Of a stretch of DNA of 64,000 nt, positions 41,350-50,967 are shown piece by piece. How positions within the stretch are numbered: position 1 is the first letter of the stretch; every line of letters starts with the position of its first letter. The notes beneath the pieces were generated by a model. That model was not told the DNA's origin. It made no database searches and worked only from the letters and a program-made list of their open reading frames with translations. Source of the DNA: JAFALK01 sp042701975. Its GTDB lineage: Bacteria; Pseudomonadota; Gammaproteobacteria; Burkholderiales; Burkholderiaceae_C. Location of the stretch: positions 186,001 to 250,000 of the forward strand of contig CP170561.1 of assembly GCA_042701975.1 (NCBI GenBank), given 5' to 3'. Both the position numbers and the translations under genes were made by a program.

Positions 41350-43119
41350 ATGCAAGCTTCTCCACCCCAAACGCTCACCCGCATGATCGCGGGCTTTGTC
41401 CGCCAGCACTGGCCCGCCTATGCCTCCGCCGCCGTGATGCTGGCCGGCATCGCGATGCTGCTGGTGTGGATCCCGCGCCAGGTCGGCCAGGTCGTCGACG
41501 GCCTGGTGGCCGCCAGGTTCCGCGATGGCGGCCTGCTGCTGCAATTGGGGCTGCTGCTCGGTGCGGGCGCCGCTGTCTATCTCTTGCGCGTGATGTGGCG
41601 GCTGCGCCTGTTCGGCGCCAGCTACCAGCTCGGCCAGCAGCTGCGCACACGGCTGTATGCGCGGCTCACCTTGCAAGGCCCGGCTTTCTTCCAGAGCAAG
41701 CGCACCGGCGACCTGATGGCCCTGGCCACCAATGACACCGACGCCATCGAGATGGCCGCGGGCGATGCGCTGCTGGCCGGCTTCGACGGCTCGCTGACGC
41801 TGATCCTCGTGCTCACCATGATGACGCTGGGCGTGGACTGGCGGCTCGGCCTGGCCGCACTGATCCCCTTCCCGCTGATGGCGCTGTCGTTCTGGTGGAT
41901 CTCCAACCACGTGCACGAGGCCTGGCAGAGCTCGCTCACCCGCTTCTCCAGCCTGAACCAGCATGTGCAGGAAGGCCTGGCCGGCGTGCGCACGCTGCGC
42001 GCCCTGGGCCAGATCGACCGCAACGCCCACCAGTTCGATGCACTTGCCGGCAGTGCCGCCGAGGCCAGCTACGGCGCGCAGCGCTGGGAAGCCGCCTACG
42101 AGCCCGCCGTCGGCATGACGCTGGGCGCCGCCACGGCCATCGCGCTGGGCCTGGGCGGCTATCTGGTTGCGATCGATGAGCTCTCGATCGGCCAACTCAC
42201 CAGCTTCACCATGTACCTCGGCCAGTTGATCTGGCCGATGTTCGCGGCTGGCTGGGTTCTCTCGCTGATCGAACGCGGCCGCGCGGCCTGGGGCCGCCTG
42301 CAGCCGGCGCTGGACGAACCGCTGTGTCTGCACGACGAAGGCGTCAGCGACATGCCCGAGCAGGCGCCGCTGCGCTTCGAACGCCTGGCCTTCACCTATC
42401 CCGGCACCACGCAGGCAGCGCTGGACGGCGTCGACTTGGCGCTGGCGCCGGGCCGCGTGCTGGGCCTGGTCGGCCCGACGGGCGCGGGCAAGTCCACGGT
42501 GCTGCGCCTGCTGCTGCGCCAGTTCGAGCCGGCCGGCGGCGCTATCCGCGTCGGCGAACGGCCCTTGACCGACATCCGCCTGGCCTCGCTGCGCCACGGC
42601 ATCGCCTGGGTGCCGCAAGAGCCCTTCCTGTTCTCGGCCTCCATCGCCGAGAACATCGGCCTGGCCCGCCCCGGCGCCACGCGCGAGCAGATCGAGGAAG
42701 CGGCGCGCCTGGCCGCCGTGGACACCGACATCCGCCGCCTGCCGCAGGGCTACGACACAGAAGTGGGCGAGCGCGGCGTCACGCTCTCGGGCGGCCAGCG
42801 CCAGCGCGTGGCGATTGCGCGCGCGCTGCTGTCCGAGGCGCCGATCCTGCTGCTGGACGATGCGCTCTCGGCGGTCGATACCGGCACCGAGACGCAGATC
42901 CTCTCGCACCTGCGCGAGCTGCGTGCCCAGCAGCCCTGGCGCAGCTGCATCATCGTCAGCCACCGCCTCTCCGCCGTGATGGAGGCCGACGAGATCGCCG
43001 TGCTCAGGGCCGGCCGCATCGTCGAACGTGGTGCCCATGCCGAGCTGGTCGAAGCCGGCCACTGGTACGCGCAGCAGTGGCGTTATCAACAGATTGAAGC
43101 CAGCCTCGATGCAGCCTGA
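41350..43119 (+). CDS. ABC exporter half, MdlA type
   Basis: A 589-residue half-transporter. Six membrane segments (about 20-320) and an ATPase domain with Walker A GPTGAGKST, Q-loop PQEPFLF, signature LSGGQRQRVAIARALL and Walker B LLLDDALSAVD (Asp in place of the catalytic Glu after the Walker B Asp). It overlaps the next gene by 11 bases, so the two form one heterodimer as in MdlAB. The lost Glu suggests that one of the two ATP sites hydrolyses poorly. Substrate unknown. The upstream open frame to 41149 is not included because it has no ribosome site or protein character. Confidence 0.88.
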   Translation: MQASPPQTLTRMIAGFVRQHWPAYASAAVMLAGIAMLLVWIPRQVGQVVDGLVAARFRDGGLLLQLGLLLGAGAAVYLLRVMWRLRLFGASYQLGQQLRTRLYARLTLQGPAFFQSKRTGDLMALATNDTDAIEMAAGDALLAGFDGSLTLILVLTMMTLGVDWRLGLAALIPFPLMALSFWWISNHVHEAWQSSLTRFSSLNQHVQEGLAGVRTLRALGQIDRNAHQFDALAGSAAEASYGAQRWEAAYEPAVGMTLGAATAIALGLGGYLVAIDELSIGQLTSFTMYLGQLIWPMFAAGWVLSLIERGRAAWGRLQPALDEPLCLHDEGVSDMPEQAPLRFERLAFTYPGTTQAALDGVDLALAPGRVLGLVGPTGAGKSTVLRLLLRQFEPAGGAIRVGERPLTDIRLASLRHGIAWVPQEPFLFSASIAENIGLARPGATREQIEEAARLAAVDTDIRRLPQGYDTEVGERGVTLSGGQRQRVAIARALLSEAPILLLDDALSAVDTGTETQILSHLRELRAQQPWRSCIIVSHRLSAVMEADEIAVLRAGRIVERGAHAELVEAGHWYAQQWRYQQIEASLDAA

Positions 43120-44872
43120 AGCACAACAAAAACAAGAGAAGCCCTGGGCCGCCGTCGGCCTGCTGCTGGAAGCCGCCGCCGGTGAGCGCCGTTCGCTCTG
43201 GCGTGGCCTGGGCTGGCTGATCCTGGCCTGCGCGCTTGAAGCCCTGGTGCCGCTGGCCGGCAAGCGCTACATCGACGCCTACCTGCTGCCCCGCAACTTC
43301 GATCTGCAGGCCATGGCCGGACTGATCGCGCTGGGGCTCTTCGCCACCTGGGCCTCCTGCTGGATCCGCTACGCGCAGCTGGCGCGCATGGCCGGCATCG
43401 CGCGACGCTCGGTGCTGCGGCTGCGCAGCCGTGTGTACTCGCACGTGCTGGGCCTGCCCATGGCCTTCTTCGACAAGGCCATCACCGGCCAGCTCGTGAG
43501 CCGCGTCACCAATGACACCGAGGCCGTGAACACGCTGTACCGGCAGGTGCTGTACGTGATGCTCGATTCCACCATCGTCGTCATCGGCTCCATCGTCGCC
43601 ATGGCCTGGCTGGACCTGCGCCTGATGCTGATCGTGGCCCTGCTGGTGCCGGCCATGGTCGTGATCATCCTGCTCTACCAGCGCTTCTCCAGCGGCGCCG
43701 TGCAGCGCCAGCGCCAGCTGCGCAGCGACATCAATGCGCAGATGGCCGAGAGCATCGCCGGCATGGCCGTGCTGCAGGGCGCGGGCGCGGCGCCGCGCTT
43801 TCTGGCGAAGTTCGAAGACACCAACGCACGCCACTTGCAATCGCGCAAGGCCGAGCTATCCGCCAACGCCTGGTTGCTGCGCCCGGCGCTGGACCTGCTC
43901 AATGTCTTCCTGATCTCGACGGTGATCTGGGCCTTCGGTGCTCGCGAGATGTCGGCGATGCAGGTGGGCCTGCTCTACGCCTTCCTGGCCTACATCTCGC
44001 GCGTGGTGGAGCCGCTCATCCAGATCACGCTGCAGTTCGGCCAGCTCCAGCAATCGATGGTGGCGGCTTCGCGCGTGCGCTCGCTGCTGCAGGAGACTGC
44101 GCCCGTGGCGCAGGAAGCCGACAGCCGCGGTGTGGAACGCGGAGAGATCGAGATCGAGTCCATCAGCTTCGGCTACGACCCCGAGCGGCCGGTGCTGCAC
44201 GACCTGAGCCTCACCATTCCCGCCGGCAGCTTCACCGGCATCGTCGGCCACACGGGCAGCGGCAAGAGCACGCTGCTCTCGCTGCTGCTGCGCTTCTACG
44301 CCGCGCAGAGCGGGCGCATCAGCGTGGACGAGCAGCCGCTCGCCCGCCTGCCCGACGAAGCCTTCCGCGCCGCCGTCGGCCTGGTGCCGCAGGAACCCTG
44401 GCTGATGGCCGCCACCGCGCGCGAGAACATTGCCATGGGCCGCAGGATCGACGAGGCCACGCTGGTCAAGGCCGCCAAGGCCGCGCGTGTCCACGAATTC
44501 CTGTCAGCGCTGCCGCAGGGTTATGACACCTTGCTCGGCGAAGGCGGCGCGCGGCTGTCCACGGGCCAGAAGCAGCTCGTGGCAATGGCGCGCGCCCTGG
44601 CCGGCCAGCCGCGCATCCTCTTTCTGGACGAAGCCACGAGCAATATCGACAGTGCCACCGAGCGCACCATCAGCGAAGCGCTCGATGCACTGCGCGGCCA
44701 GGTCACCGTGGTGGCGATCGCGCACCGGCTCTCAACGATCCGCGCGGCAGACCAGATCGTCGTGCTCAACCACGGCCATCTGGCCGAGCGCGGCACGCAC
44801 GAGCAACTGATGGAGATCGAGGGCGGGCTGTACCAGCGGCTGGTACAGCTGCAGGCCTTGGAAGAGGCCTGA
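43109..44872 (+). CDS. ABC exporter half, MdlB type
   Basis: A 587-residue half-transporter, partner of the gene before it. Six membrane segments and an ATPase domain with GHTGSGKST, PQEPWLM, a degenerate signature LSTGQKQLVAMARAL and Walker B ILFLDEATSNID with the catalytic Glu. Thus the pair carries one consensus and one degenerate site, the normal state of heterodimeric exporters. Start 43109 lies inside the last codons of the upstream gene. Confidence 0.88.
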   Translation: MQPEAQQKQEKPWAAVGLLLEAAAGERRSLWRGLGWLILACALEALVPLAGKRYIDAYLLPRNFDLQAMAGLIALGLFATWASCWIRYAQLARMAGIARRSVLRLRSRVYSHVLGLPMAFFDKAITGQLVSRVTNDTEAVNTLYRQVLYVMLDSTIVVIGSIVAMAWLDLRLMLIVALLVPAMVVIILLYQRFSSGAVQRQRQLRSDINAQMAESIAGMAVLQGAGAAPRFLAKFEDTNARHLQSRKAELSANAWLLRPALDLLNVFLISTVIWAFGAREMSAMQVGLLYAFLAYISRVVEPLIQITLQFGQLQQSMVAASRVRSLLQETAPVAQEADSRGVERGEIEIESISFGYDPERPVLHDLSLTIPAGSFTGIVGHTGSGKSTLLSLLLRFYAAQSGRISVDEQPLARLPDEAFRAAVGLVPQEPWLMAATARENIAMGRRIDEATLVKAAKAARVHEFLSALPQGYDTLLGEGGARLSTGQKQLVAMARALAGQPRILFLDEATSNIDSATERTISEALDALRGQVTVVAIAHRLSTIRAADQIVVLNHGHLAERGTHEQLMEIEGGLYQRLVQLQALEEA

Positions 44873-44887
44873 GGAACACCACGCTGC

Positions 44888-45073
44888 CTAGAGCAGCATC
44901 GGCACGCGCTCGATGATGAGCACGCCGAAGATGGCCAGGATGGCAATCACCGTCCACTTCAGGATGATGACCGCACGCTGGCGCCACACGGGCTGGCGCG
45001 TGGCGATGTAGAGCGCGAGGCACACAAGGCCCGCGACGATCAGCAGGCCAAAGACGAGGCGAAAGATCAGCAT
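44888..45073 (-). CDS. Small inner membrane protein downstream of lpxC
   Basis: A 61-residue protein with two hydrophobic helices (MLIFRLVFGLLIVAGLVCLALYI and AVIILKWTVIAILAIFGVLII). A small protein of this kind next to lpxC is common in Burkholderiales, which is why the start at 45073 is used. It lies 17 bases after lpxC and is probably co-transcribed. Function unknown. Confidence 0.7.
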   Translation of the reverse strand: MLIFRLVFGLLIVAGLVCLALYIATRQPVWRQRAVIILKWTVIAILAIFGVLIIERVPMLL

Positions 45074-45090
45074 TCGGTGTCGGTCGCCGC

Positions 45091-46026
45091 TTACCAAGCC
45101 GGCGCCAACTGCGCGAAGCCCTCAGGCGCCTGCTTCTCGTCCTCGAAGGTGACGATCTCGTAGGCCGTTTCATCGGCCAGCAGCGCGCGCAGCAGCTTGT
45201 TGTTGAGCGCGTGGCCACCCTTGAAGCTGGTGTACGCGGCCATCAGCGGATGGCCGGCTACCTGCATGTCGCCGATGGCATCGAGGATCTTGTGCTTCAC
45301 GAACTCATCGTCGTAGCGCAATCCATCGGCGTTGAGCACGCGGTAGTCGTCCACGACGATGGCGTTGTCCATCGAGCCGCCGAGCGTGAGGCCACGCGAG
45401 CGCATCAGCTCGATGTCGGCCGTCATGCCGAAGGTGCGCGCGCGGGCGATCTCCTTCTTGTACTGGCCCGTGCCCATGTCGAACACATAGCTCTGGCCAG
45501 TGGCGGCAACAGCCTGGTTGTCGAACTCGATCTGGAAGGACAGCGTGTAGCCGTGGTGCGGCTCCAGCTTGGCCCACATCAGGCGCTTGCCTTCGCCCTG
45601 GCGCACTTCCACGGTCTTCTTCACGCGCAGGAATTTCTTCGGCGCGTTCTGCAGCTCGATGCCGGCGCTTTGCAGCAGGTAGACGAAGCTGGCGGCGGAG
45701 CCGTCGAGGATGGGCACCTCGTCTGCATTGATGTCGATGTAGAGGTTGTCCAGACCCAGGCCTGCGCAGGCCGAGAGCAGGTGCTCGATCGTCTGCACCT
45801 TGGGGCCGCCGGGATCGCCGCCGGGGCTGATGGTGGTGGCCATGCGCGTGTCGCAAACAGTCTCTGCGCGCACCGGAATATCCACGGGCTGCGGCAGGTC
45901 CACACGGCGGAAGACGATGCCGGTGTCGGGCGCCGCAGGGCGCAGGGTCAGCTCGACCTTCTGACCGCTGTGGATACCCACGCCGACGGCGCGCGTGAGG
46001 GACTTGAGGGTGCGTTGTTTCAGCAT
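45091..46026 (-). CDS. lpxC: UDP-3-O-acyl-N-acetylglucosamine deacetylase
   Basis: A 311-residue zinc enzyme for the committed step of lipid A synthesis. It opens MLKQRTLKSLTRAVGVGIHSGQKV; zinc ligands lie in IEHLLSA and HKILDAIGD, with the catalytic His in GHALNNK. The start at 46026 fits the family; the open frame upstream is not conserved. It follows ftsZ on the same strand but is separated by a strong terminator, so it probably has its own promoter. Confidence 0.95.
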   Translation of the reverse strand: MLKQRTLKSLTRAVGVGIHSGQKVELTLRPAAPDTGIVFRRVDLPQPVDIPVRAETVCDTRMATTISPGGDPGGPKVQTIEHLLSACAGLGLDNLYIDINADEVPILDGSAASFVYLLQSAGIELQNAPKKFLRVKKTVEVRQGEGKRLMWAKLEPHHGYTLSFQIEFDNQAVAATGQSYVFDMGTGQYKKEIARARTFGMTADIELMRSRGLTLGGSMDNAIVVDDYRVLNADGLRYDDEFVKHKILDAIGDMQVAGHPLMAAYTSFKGGHALNNKLLRALLADETAYEIVTFEDEKQAPEGFAQLAPAW

Positions 46027-46082
46027 CCGGTGATTGTCCCCGAAAGGCCGCCGAGCCGGCTTGCACAATGCCTATCGACCCT

Positions 46083-46394
46083 TTAGAGCGTGTCTATTGG
46101 CGTATCTGTTGGCGTGTCTATCGAACCCATCGAACACGCCGCCCTGGACGGCTCACCGGCCAGTTGCTGCTGGTAGCGGCGGCGCATGCACCGAATCAGG
46201 CCGAACAGCAGGAGCGCCAGCAGGCTCAGGCAGAAGCAGATGCCGGTCAGCGGGTTGTGCTCAGCCGTGCGGCCGGCGGCACGGGCCACGGCCGGCGCGG
46301 CCAAGGCCAGCAGAGCGGCGCACGTGCGCGAGATCGACAGTGGCGCGGGTACTGCGGCGGGCATCGGAAGTGACTGCAAAAGCCGATGCCGCAT
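46083..46394 (-). CDS. Possible small membrane protein between ftsZ and lpxC
   Basis: A 103-residue frame with a signal-like segment (SRTCAALLALAAPAVARAAG) and a membrane helix (LTGICFCLSLLALLLFGLI) followed by basic residues; GGAG precedes the ATG. The tail reads Asp-Thr-Pro repeats caused by a short direct repeat in the DNA. No family recognised; it may be a real membrane peptide or chance. Confidence 0.4.
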   Translation of the reverse strand: MRHRLLQSLPMPAAVPAPLSISRTCAALLALAAPAVARAAGRTAEHNPLTGICFCLSLLALLLFGLIRCMRRRYQQQLAGEPSRAACSMGSIDTPTDTPIDTL

Positions 46395-46489
46395 GCCGGC
46401 TCCGCAACGACCGGTCTTTGTGCAGCATTCATCTCCGGCGAGATGACCGATCCTCTGGTGACGGACTGCAACACCTGCACCCATGAATG

Positions 46490-46515
46490 AAAAAGGCCGG
46501 CGCGAGGCCGGCCTG
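46490..46515 (-). terminator. Rho-independent terminator after ftsZ
   Basis: On the minus strand AGGCCGGC and GCCGGCCT form an 8-base GC-rich stem with a 5-base loop, followed by five T. It lies about 22 bases after the ftsZ stop and separates ftsZ from lpxC. Confidence 0.9.
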
Positions 46516-46536
46516 GTCAGCAGCAGGTTCGGAGGA

Positions 46537-47790
46537 TCAGTCAGCCTGACGGCGCAGGAAGGCCGGGATCTCGATCTCGTCCATGCCGTTGGACGACAGG
46601 GCTTCGACCTTGGCAGCGGCCGTGCGGCCGTGGCGCCAGACGCTGGGCACGCGGTTGGCTTCGGTGGCGAAACCAGCCGTCATGCCAGCGCCAACAGCAG
46701 CCGTGGTGCCTGCAGCACCGGCGGCAGCCTGGCCGCCCGGCAGGTTCAGCGATTGCGTGAGCACGGGCATGTTGTCGGTGCCGGTGCGCAGCGCGGGTTG
46801 CTGAACAACCGACAGGGGCGCCTGTGCACGGGCACGTTGCGAGTTCAGGCCGGTGGCGATGACGGTGACGCGCAGCTGGTCGCCCAGCGATTCGTCATAG
46901 GCCGTGCCGTAGATGATGTGGGCATCTTCCGAGGCGTACTTCTTGATGGCGTTCATCGCGTTGCGCGATTCGGCCAGCTTGAAGGTGGCCTTCGAAGCCG
47001 CGATCAGCACCAGCACGCCGCGCGCGCCGGAGAGGTCGATGCCTTCGAGCAGCGGGCAGGCCACCGCGAGTTCAGCCGCCTTGGAGGCGCGGTCCGGGCC
47101 GCCGGCTTGCGCCGTACCCATCATGGCCTTGCCGGGCTCGCTCATCACGGTCTTGACGTCTTCAAAGTCGACGTTCACGAGGCCCGGGATGTGGATGATG
47201 TCGGAGATGCCGCCCACGGCGTTCTTCAGCACGTCGTTGGCGTGCGCGAAGGCCTGGTCCTGCGTGATGTCGTCGCCGAGCACGTCGAGCAGCTTGTCGT
47301 TGAGCACGACGATCAGCGAATCGACATTGGCTTCGAGCTCGGCCAAGCCGGCGTCGGCCGCCTTGGAGCGGCGCGTGCCTTCAAACTCGAACGGCTTGGT
47401 AACCACGCCGACCGTCAGGATGCCCATTTCCTTGGCCACCTTGGCAATCACCGGTGCGGCGCCCGTGCCCGTGCCACCGCCCATGCCAGCGGTGATAAAG
47501 AGCATGTGCGAGCCTTCGATGGCATTGCGGATGTTGGCTTCGGCTTCTTCAGCCGAGGCCTTGCCCACTTCAGGCTTGGCGCCCGCACCCAGGCCGGAGT
47601 GGCCGAGTTGCAGCAGCTGGTCCGCCTTGGACCGATTAAGGGCCTGCGCATCGGTATTGGCAACGATGAATTCGACGCCTTGGACGCCCTGGGCAATCAT
47701 GTGCTCGACGGCATTTCCGCCGCCGCCGCCGACGCCGATCACCTTGATCTGGGTACCTTGGTCAAACTGTTCGATCATCTCGATGGGCAT
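46537..47790 (-). CDS. ftsZ: Cell division GTPase FtsZ
   Basis: A 417-residue tubulin homologue that forms the division ring. The GTP-binding motif GGGTGTG and the T7-type NVDFEDVKTVM are present. After the core comes a ~70-residue Ala/Gly-rich linker and the conserved tail DEIEIPAFLRRQAD that binds FtsA and ZipA-like partners. AGGAGG lies seven bases before the start. It is the last gene before the terminator. Confidence 0.97.
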   Translation of the reverse strand: MPIEMIEQFDQGTQIKVIGVGGGGGNAVEHMIAQGVQGVEFIVANTDAQALNRSKADQLLQLGHSGLGAGAKPEVGKASAEEAEANIRNAIEGSHMLFITAGMGGGTGTGAAPVIAKVAKEMGILTVGVVTKPFEFEGTRRSKAADAGLAELEANVDSLIVVLNDKLLDVLGDDITQDQAFAHANDVLKNAVGGISDIIHIPGLVNVDFEDVKTVMSEPGKAMMGTAQAGGPDRASKAAELAVACPLLEGIDLSGARGVLVLIAASKATFKLAESRNAMNAIKKYASEDAHIIYGTAYDESLGDQLRVTVIATGLNSQRARAQAPLSVVQQPALRTGTDNMPVLTQSLNLPGGQAAAGAAGTTAAVGAGMTAGFATEANRVPSVWRHGRTAAAKVEALSSNGMDEIEIPAFLRRQAD

Positions 47791-47894
47791 ATCAAACCTC
47801 CTGCTCCGAATTATGCTGATGCTGACTATGAAAAACTACCGGGAAAACCACCTTTTTTAGCGATTTCGCCCTGCTCACAACGATTTACGTGTTC

Positions 47895-49124
47895 TTAGAA
47901 GTTACCAAGGAACCAATCCTTGGCGCGGCCAAAGGCGGTCTTCATGGAACCCGCCTGCTGCGCCGCCTTCAAACCCCGACTGCGCGACAGCCGGGCCTCC
48001 TCCAAAAGTCCCATCACGGTCGCCGACCGGGGGTTGGAAACCATGTCGTAGAGGGCGCCCGAATAGGTCGGGACACCGCGTCGGACCGGCTTGAGGAAAA
48101 TGTCTTCCGCCAGTTCCACCATACCGGGCATGAGGGCAGAACCGCCCGCCAGGACGATTCCCGAGGACAGCAGTTCCTCATACCCGCTCTCACGAATGAC
48201 CTGGTGAACCAGGCTGAATATCTCCTCGACCCGCGGTTCGATCACGCCGGCCAGCGCCTGCTTGGACAGCAATCTCGGGGCGCGATCGCCCAAACCCGGG
48301 ACTTCAACCTGATCCGCCGGGTCGGCCAGCAGTTGTTTGGCCACGCCGTGCTCGACCTTGATTTCTTCGGCGTCCTTGGTCGGCGTGCGCAAGGCCATCG
48401 CAATATCGCTGGTGATGAGGTCACCAGCGACCGGGATGACGGCCGTATGGCGGATGGAGCCGCCGGTGAAGATGGCCACATCGGTCGTGCCGGCGCCGAT
48501 ATCGACCAGGGCCACGCCCAGGTCGCGCTCATCCGAAGTGAGTGCCGCCAAACTTGAGGCGCTGGGATTCAAAACGAGTTGGTCGACTTCCAGACCGCAG
48601 CGGCGGACGCATTTGACGATGTTTTCGGCGGCACTTTGGGCACCGGTCACAATATGGACCTTGACCTCAAGCCGGCCGCCCGACATGCCGATCGGCTCTT
48701 TCACTTCCTGGCCGTCAATGACGAATTCCTGCGGTTCAACCAAAAGCAGGCGCTGGTCGTTCGGGATATTGATGGCCTTGGCGGTTTCCACCACCCGGGC
48801 GACATCGATCGGCGTGACCTCCTTGTCGCGCACGATGACCATGCCGGTGGAGTTTTGGCCGCGAATATGGCTGCCGGTGATCCCGGTATAAACCCTGGAT
48901 ATCTTGCAGTCGGCCATCATTTCGGCCTCTTTCAGGGCCTGCTGGATGGACTGGACCGTGGCGTCGATATTCACGACGACACCGCGCTTGAGGCCCTGGG
49001 TCGGCGCCACGCCCATGCCGGCAATCCGCAATTCGCCATTGCCCTGCACCTCGGCCACCACCGCCATGATCTTGGCGGTGCCGATATCCAAGCCGACGAC
49101 CAGATCCTTGTATTCCTTGGCCAT
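47895..49124 (-). CDS. ftsA: Cell division protein FtsA
   Basis: A 409-residue actin-like protein that tethers FtsZ to the membrane. It has GLDIGTAKI, DIGAGTTDVAIFTGGSIRHT and ends in the amphipathic helix AFGRAKDWFLGNF. It lies 104 bases upstream of ftsZ and 29 after ftsQ. Confidence 0.97.
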   Translation of the reverse strand: MAKEYKDLVVGLDIGTAKIMAVVAEVQGNGELRIAGMGVAPTQGLKRGVVVNIDATVQSIQQALKEAEMMADCKISRVYTGITGSHIRGQNSTGMVIVRDKEVTPIDVARVVETAKAINIPNDQRLLLVEPQEFVIDGQEVKEPIGMSGGRLEVKVHIVTGAQSAAENIVKCVRRCGLEVDQLVLNPSASSLAALTSDERDLGVALVDIGAGTTDVAIFTGGSIRHTAVIPVAGDLITSDIAMALRTPTKDAEEIKVEHGVAKQLLADPADQVEVPGLGDRAPRLLSKQALAGVIEPRVEEIFSLVHQVIRESGYEELLSSGIVLAGGSALMPGMVELAEDIFLKPVRRGVPTYSGALYDMVSNPRSATVMGLLEEARLSRSRGLKAAQQAGSMKTAFGRAKDWFLGNF

Positions 49125-49153
49125 ATATCGTTCCTCTAGTCCTGTTTCCGGGC

Positions 49154-49972
49154 CTACTTGCGTGATTTCCCGGGAGCGGCCTGGGTTTTCACACCCTGCA
49201 GCCGCACTGCATATCCATCGCCATGGCGCAGGTCGGCCGACACCAGCGGCGCACCGCCGCTGCCCGCCACCACCTGGCTGACCGTGGCGACGAAGCGGCG
49301 CACCCGCTCCAGCACCTCGGCCTCTTCGCCGCGTCCGATCTCGATCACCTCGCCTTTGTCCAAAGTTGCGCGCCAGGAGCCGCGGCCCGACAGGTCGAGC
49401 CGGTCGACCGTTTCGTCCAACGGACGCAGCGCTTCTTCGAGCAACTGGTACATGCGCAGCATCGACTTGGCACTGCCCTCGGGGCCGGCCAGCGTCGGCA
49501 GGTCTTCGTCCTCGACGTCGCCCAGGTTGGCCTGGAAGACTTCGCCGAAGCTGTTCACCAACTGCCGATCCACACTGGCGTCGCTGTTGCTGTCAGCGCC
49601 GTCTGCCTTGGTTTCCCAATAGGCGGCGGGCTTGTGTTCCTCGAGCGTGACTTCCACGCGCATCGGCCACACGCGGCGCACCTTGGCATGGCGCACCCAG
49701 GGCACGCCTTCGAAAGCGGTGCGCGTGCGCTGCAGATCCAGCGTGATGAAGTTGCCGGCCAGGCGCGGCAGCGCGTTGGCGCGCAGGGTCGCGGCGTTGT
49801 TGCGCGCCACGTCGCCGGCCACGCGGATGCCGCGCAGCTCGAAGAAGGACTTGGCCGCCAGCCAGCGCGCGCCGGTCACAAGCACCAAGCCTATCATCGC
49901 GAGCACGAGCAGGCCCGTCGCCGCATGCATGATGCGGACGTCGATGGGCGTGGGCTCGGCCTTGCGGGGCAT
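49154..49972 (-). CDS. ftsQ: Cell division protein FtsQ
   Basis: A 272-residue bitopic protein. N-terminal cytoplasmic stretch, one membrane helix (TGLLVLAMIGLVLVTGARWL), the POTRA domain (FFELRGIRVAGD...VPWVRHAKVRRVWP) and a beta domain. It links early and late division proteins. The start at MPRKAEP (49972) is used; the upstream open frame overlaps ddlB and is not conserved. Confidence 0.93.
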   Translation of the reverse strand: MPRKAEPTPIDVRIMHAATGLLVLAMIGLVLVTGARWLAAKSFFELRGIRVAGDVARNNAATLRANALPRLAGNFITLDLQRTRTAFEGVPWVRHAKVRRVWPMRVEVTLEEHKPAAYWETKADGADSNSDASVDRQLVNSFGEVFQANLGDVEDEDLPTLAGPEGSAKSMLRMYQLLEEALRPLDETVDRLDLSGRGSWRATLDKGEVIEIGRGEEAEVLERVRRFVATVSQVVAGSGGAPLVSADLRHGDGYAVRLQGVKTQAAPGKSRK

Positions 49973-49995
49973 GGTGTTCGTTCCGTTCCTCTTCT

Positions 49996-50967
49996 TCAGC
50001 CTTGCGAATCCAGCCGCGCCCGGGCAATCAGCCACAGGCACAGCTGTTCGTACGAAAGCCCGGCGGCGGCGGCCGACATGGGCACCAGGGAATGCGAGGT
50101 CATGCCCGGCGAGGTGTTCATCTCCAGCAGGAAGACCTTGCCGTCGCTCTTCCTCAACATGAGATCGGCGCGTCCCCAGCCTCGGCAGCCGAGCGCCTTG
50201 TAGGCATCGAGCGCCAGCGCGCGCACGGCGGTCTCTTGCTCAACAGGCAGCTTGCCGACGTGATAGACCGTCGTGTCGGTGAAGTACTTGTTCTGGTAGT
50301 CGTACTTGCCGGCCACGGCTTCGATGCGGATCACCGGCAGCGCTTCAGCGGCATCGCCATCGCCGAGGATCGGGCAAGTCAGCTCCAGGCCTTCGATGAA
50401 TTCCTCGCACAGCACTTCGCTGTCATAACGGGCGGCCAGCTCCACGGCCTCCTGCATCTGCGAGTAACCCTCGACCTTGCTCGCGCCGTGGCTCGATCCT
50501 TCATGCGGCGGCTTGACGAACAACGGCAGACCCAGCTCGTCCGGCACGGTGCGCACGCGTTCGCGGTCGAGCGCGTTGGAGCGCAGCGAGACCCAGCGCG
50601 GCGTGGGCAGGCCTTCGGCCACCCAGACGCGCTTGGTCATGATCTTGTCCATCGCGATGCTGGAGGCCATCACGCCCGAGCCCGTGTACGGAATGCCCAG
50701 CAATTCGAGCGCGCCCTGCACCGTGCCGTCTTCACCGCCGCGGCCGTGCAGCGCGATGAAGCAGCGCGACACACCGAGGTCCTTCAGCTCGTGCAGGCCG
50801 CGCTCGGAAGGGTCGAACGCGATCGCGTCCACGCCCTGCGACTGCAGCGCCTTCAGCACGCCCGGGCCGGACATGGTCAGCGAAACCTCGCGCTCGGCCG
50901 ATGCACCGCCCATCAGGACGGCGACCTTGCCCAGCGCCTTGACGTCGATGTTGAGGTCCCAGTTCAT
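49996..50967 (-). CDS. ddlB: D-alanine-D-alanine ligase
   Basis: A 323-residue ATP-grasp ligase making the D-Ala-D-Ala dipeptide. Motifs: LMGGASAEREVSL, HGRGGEDGTVQGALELLGIPYTGS, ATP loop KPPHEGSSHGASKV and EMNTSPGMTSHSL. It overlaps murC by four bases. Confidence 0.96.
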   Translation of the reverse strand: MNWDLNIDVKALGKVAVLMGGASAEREVSLTMSGPGVLKALQSQGVDAIAFDPSERGLHELKDLGVSRCFIALHGRGGEDGTVQGALELLGIPYTGSGVMASSIAMDKIMTKRVWVAEGLPTPRWVSLRSNALDRERVRTVPDELGLPLFVKPPHEGSSHGASKVEGYSQMQEAVELAARYDSEVLCEEFIEGLELTCPILGDGDAAEALPVIRIEAVAGKYDYQNKYFTDTTVYHVGKLPVEQETAVRALALDAYKALGCRGWGRADLMLRKSDGKVFLLEMNTSPGMTSHSLVPMSAAAAGLSYEQLCLWLIARARLDSQG